From Aculops lycopersici (lineage: Eukaryota > Arthropoda > Arachnida > Trombidiformes > Eriophyidae), in the NCBI GenBank assembly GCA_015350385.1, contig WNKI01000003.1, positions 2,749,816-2,813,815 of the forward strand: a DNA stretch of 64,000 nt, read 5' to 3'. Position 1 is the stretch's first letter; every line of letters begins with the position of its first letter. Below are positions 61,249-64,000 of this stretch, one piece after another. The position numbers and the translations under genes are program-made. Below the pieces are notes generated by a model. It saw only the letters and a program-made list of their open reading frames with translations, was not told the DNA's origin and searched no databases.

Positions 61249-62670
61249 ATGACGGAAAGTGAAGGAACCCAAATGAAGCAGCAAGAAATGTACAAGCATC
61301 AGCATAACAAACACCAACAACATGATTATAAACCCGATCACCAGCATCAGCAACACGACGAGTGGATCATGCTCAATATTGGGGGAAAGGTTTTCACAAC
61401 AACCAGGACAACACTCTGTACAAATGAACCAAATTCTATGTTAGCCCGAATGTTTAGCCAGCAACCGCATTGTTGTTGCACGAGTTACGCAACAACACCA
61501 ACCACCACAACTACTACAACCACCGCTGCCAACACCCCTATTGTTTCAGATGAAAATCCCTTAGAAAGCAATCCAAACTCAACAAATTCAAATAACACAA
61601 CAGATTCTAGGTTAACTCAGCAACAAGAAGATAGTAAGAGAAGTGACGCAAACAATAACAATGTGAGACCCGCTTGCTGCTCGGGCGGAAGTTGTCGGAA
61701 TCCATCGAGCATTAGGTTTAGCTTGAGGCCAAGTCCGCGCGATTCCAGTGGCGCCTACCTGATCGATAGAAGCCCCAGGTACTTTGAACCAATCTTAAAT
61801 TACCTAAGACATGGAAAACTAATCATAGATCATGATGTGAATGTTCAGGGTGTCCTAGAGGAGGCCAAGTTCTATGGAATCTGTAGTCTGTTGCCCATGT
61901 TAGAATTAGAGACTGAGCGCTGGTTCATCGAGAAACATCAAAAGTTTGTTCAATCGCGCCAGTTTTACAACGACATTGGTTGCTCTAATAGTGATATAGC
62001 AAATGGTGCTGGTGTCAATTATAATAACAATAGTAATAACAATAACAACAACAACAATAGTCTTGCGGTTGGCGGAGCGGATGGTGCACAAATGCAACAA
62101 TATCCACCTCTAACACGGTTAGATGTTATAAAAGCTTTAATAACTACCACGGCAAAGACTGAAGAGCTTAGATTTCAAGGTTGCAACTTAAGTGGAGCAA
62201 ATCTATCCAAATTAGACCTAAGGCACATCAACTTCAAGTATGCAAACTTGCGCAATGCAAACCTCAAGGGTGCCAATCTATCGCAAGCAAATTTAGAACG
62301 CGCCGACCTCTACCAATCGAATCTTGAAGGTTCCATTCTAGTTGGAGCAAACTTGGCCAATTGTAATATGGAAAACGCAAATCTTAGGGCAATTACTATA
62401 ATCGATCATACCAAAGATAGGAGCATACCAAAGGCTTGTTTTGAGTGGGCCAATATGAGGAACACCAATCTGGAGGGATCGCAACTTAGCGAGGCGAATC
62501 TAAGGAAGGCCATTATGAAAGGTTCAAATTTACAAAATTGTGATCTCAGCAAAGCGGACCTGGCTGGAGCTGATCTGGAGAATTGTGATCTATCAGGAAG
62601 CATTCTAGATATGGCCAATTTGCGTAGGGCCAATGTCAAGGGTACACAATTTGAGCCGGAAGTTTTGTAA
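61249..62670 (+). CDS. KCTD9: KCTD9-like protein: BTB domain with large insertion, plus pentapeptide repeats
   Basis: The 473-aa product starts with a His/Gln-rich 37 residues, then a T1-type BTB (EWIMLNIGGKVFTTTRTTL, 38-70; resumed at about 167 with SGAYLIDRSPRYFEPILNYLRHGKLI and LEEAKFYGI). Between these halves is a 95-residue insertion (71-166) with poly-Thr, Asn/Ser and two cysteine clusters. A poly-Asn linker (about 262-275) leads to the KCTD9 core LRFQGCNLSGANLSKLDLRHINFKYANL and a right-handed pentapeptide-repeat helix (A(N/D)LxxANL, about 315-470). KCTD9 acts as a CUL3 ubiquitin-ligase adaptor candidate. The N-terminal ubiquitin-like DUF3354 of vertebrate KCTD9 is absent. Confidence 0.88.
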   Translation: MTESEGTQMKQQEMYKHQHNKHQQHDYKPDHQHQQHDEWIMLNIGGKVFTTTRTTLCTNEPNSMLARMFSQQPHCCCTSYATTPTTTTTTTTAANTPIVSDENPLESNPNSTNSNNTTDSRLTQQQEDSKRSDANNNNVRPACCSGGSCRNPSSIRFSLRPSPRDSSGAYLIDRSPRYFEPILNYLRHGKLIIDHDVNVQGVLEEAKFYGICSLLPMLELETERWFIEKHQKFVQSRQFYNDIGCSNSDIANGAGVNYNNNSNNNNNNNNSLAVGGADGAQMQQYPPLTRLDVIKALITTTAKTEELRFQGCNLSGANLSKLDLRHINFKYANLRNANLKGANLSQANLERADLYQSNLEGSILVGANLANCNMENANLRAITIIDHTKDRSIPKACFEWANMRNTNLEGSQLSEANLRKAIMKGSNLQNCDLSKADLAGADLENCDLSGSILDMANLRRANVKGTQFEPEVL

Positions 62671-62971
62671 ACTCGGACTTGATCTCTCTCAGATGTATTA
62701 ATTGAGCACCTACCTAGCCAGATACCTAAATTTCCAGTCATATCAACAGAACGATAGCAACTACCTGACACTTCTAAATTTTGCGATGTAAAACAATCTA
62801 GAGCTAATTTAATTTATCATCAACTTTTAGTAAAAAGATCAATAGCGATAGCAGATCGAATGCTGCGCGCCTCTTTTCGTGCAGAAAGCAAACACATAGA
62901 CTCGCGTATTGGGTTGAGAATGGACATGTATTTTTTGATTACAGAATCTTCCTAATAGATTAACTAGTGTA
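62671..62971. other. Convergent 3' region between KCTD9 (+) and eIF3g (-)
   Basis: 301 bases of presumed untranslated sequence. No canonical AATAAA was found in a convincing place for either gene. Confidence 0.4.
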
Positions 62972-63802
62972 TTACGATGATTTTGCCAACTCTACCTTCA
63001 AAATGAGATTTGCATAACCAAAGCCATTGAAGGTGCTCACAGCCAATTGTGCTTGTTCTGGTTCGGCGAAGCTTACGAAAGCATAACCTCTCGAGGTTCC
63101 TGTGTACTTGTCTCTTGCCAAGAAGATACGTGTAATACGACCAATGTGTCCAAATAGATCCTTGATATCGCTGTCCTGCATTTCGCCAGGCAAGTTGGTG
63201 ACACGAATGGTATTTAGTTCCTCTCTTAATCTCATGCTCATAATTGCAGGCTGTTGACCTCTTGCCTCCATCAATTGTGGTCTTGGGATATACTTGTTAG
63301 TTGTGGTCGACAATCTAGTCATCTCGCCGGCCAGGGCCATATCATCTGACTTGACGCCCAGTGGACACTGAGCAGTTGCGTGGTTTCCATTACAAGTACG
63401 GCACTTGAATAGATGCTTCTGGGCCTCGAAAGCCTTAGCCCAAGGATCATCCTCCACCGTCTCGGTGTCTTTCTGGTTAATAAATTGCATAAATATTTCC
63501 TCATCCATATTCGTGGCCTCGCGCTTCTCGTCTTCCGACTGTGTCTTTCCGAATGGACGCCATTGCCGCCTCTTCAAAACTCCTTTCGTTACTTCGTTCC
63601 TAACAATTTGATAAGTCCTGGTTATTTTAATCTTCTTTCCCTCCTCGTCTAACTTGTACTCAGTGACAATCTTGGTGTCGCCCTCGATCTTTTCAGTTGG
63701 TGGTGGTAACTGATCGGCGGCATGATGCTCTTTCATGGTATCCACCCATGATGTTGCGAATTTGGATCTTTGTTGCGGCTTTGCTGGTGCTGCGGCTGCC
63801 AT
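62972..63802 (-). CDS. eIF3g: Eukaryotic translation initiation factor 3 subunit G
   Basis: The ATG at 63800-63802 (MAAAAPAKPQQRSKFATSWVD) gives 276 aa; ten further codons are open upstream without ATG. The eIF3g N-terminal domain (EKIEGDTKIVTEYKLDEEGKKIKITRTYQI) is followed by a CCHC-like zinc knuckle (CRTCNGNHATAQCP, about 136-149) and a C-terminal RRM (about 194-272; IRVTNLPGEMQDSDIKDLF, RGYAFVSF). eIF3g binds eIF3i/b on the 40S subunit and assists scanning and reinitiation. Single exon, about 45 residues shorter than the human protein. Upstream to the window end nothing else is recognised. Confidence 0.95.
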   Translation of the reverse strand: MAAAAPAKPQQRSKFATSWVDTMKEHHAADQLPPPTEKIEGDTKIVTEYKLDEEGKKIKITRTYQIVRNEVTKGVLKRRQWRPFGKTQSEDEKREATNMDEEIFMQFINQKDTETVEDDPWAKAFEAQKHLFKCRTCNGNHATAQCPLGVKSDDMALAGEMTRLSTTTNKYIPRPQLMEARGQQPAIMSMRLREELNTIRVTNLPGEMQDSDIKDLFGHIGRITRIFLARDKYTGTSRGYAFVSFAEPEQAQLAVSTFNGFGYANLILKVELAKSS

Positions 63803-64000
63803 CTTGATTAATTTGTTTAGAATGATTTGCAATAATAAGCTAATGTGTTCTAGTTTTTTATATTATTGATCTAATTAGAACAGAATTGGTAAATGGATTA
63901 ATTATGATGGTAAATTTAGCGATAGGGTGACAGAATAATAAATTACTATGGCTTGAACCATTGGAGATTTGCACCATAACACACGCATGAGTTTGCTGCC

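Noticed and set aside
1..64000. tRNA, rRNA, snRNA or CRISPR loci
   Set aside because: Scanned by eye for T-loop motifs, U-snRNA starts and regularly spaced repeats; the only regular array is the 12-bp motif in the retroelement, whose spacing and context do not fit CRISPR.

Overview
The window is nuclear DNA of an animal with a compact, intron-poor genome. About 25 conserved metazoan genes are present. They include the carnitine/acylcarnitine carrier, syntenin, a REG-gamma proteasome activator, a CNK scaffold, a TM2D3/almondex protein, an SR splicing factor and a CUPID-domain cytohesin partner. Most are encoded by one uninterrupted open frame; even pyruvate carboxylase (1210 codons) shows no intron. 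Where introns are provable (FTSJ1, SLC25A44, the costars gene) they are 87 to 225 nt with GT-AG ends. The gene set and a Stepping-stone-like gene fit an arthropod. An acariform mite lineage with heavy intron loss is a plausible guess, but nothing in the window proves the species.

Layout. Positions 1-4694 hold a decayed Ty3/Gypsy-type retroelement on the minus strand: one 191-bp LTR, a deletion that removed gag, protease and most of RT, a second RNase H domain, a fragmented integrase, an array of 12-bp repeats, and an env-like frame. Then follow syntenin (-), an isolated CAMSAP-type CKK domain exon (+), a short CNK (-) facing PIGS (+) over a shared 0.4-kb promoter, a secreted Met/Gln-rich protein (-), a reduced Rap GEF (-), RpL11 (+), TFG-like (-), PP1-alpha (+), BLOC1S3-like (-) and FTSJ1 (-). 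After a 2.8-kb non-coding stretch come a second secreted Met/His/Gln-rich protein (-), PSME3 (-), TM2D3 (+), an SRSF4/6-type SR protein (-), a small unknown protein (+), SLC25A20 (-), TIPIN (+), cathepsin L (-), a predicted catalytically dead acid phosphatase (-), a CUPID protein (-), SLC25A44 (+), TECR (-), pyruvate carboxylase (-), a two-exon costars gene (-), KCTD9 (+) and eIF3g (-).

There is no operon logic. Neighbours are mostly unrelated housekeeping and signalling genes packed convergently or divergently. Two loose themes appear. One is mitochondrial and lipid metabolism (SLC25A20, SLC25A44, TECR, PC). The other is small-GTPase, scaffold or trafficking proteins, several with fewer domains than their usual relatives (CNK, Rap GEF, TFG, TIPIN, KCTD9).

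The most unusual non-genic items are two 96%-identical copies of a 215-bp MITE with Tc1/mariner-like ends, a perfect 26-bp-stem hairpin at 57834-57890, a perfect 14-bp-stem hairpin at 7037-7072, the 12-bp repeat array inside the retroelement, and a 29-bp repeat that abuts the retroelement LTR and recurs in front of the CKK exon. No tRNA, rRNA or CRISPR was recognised.
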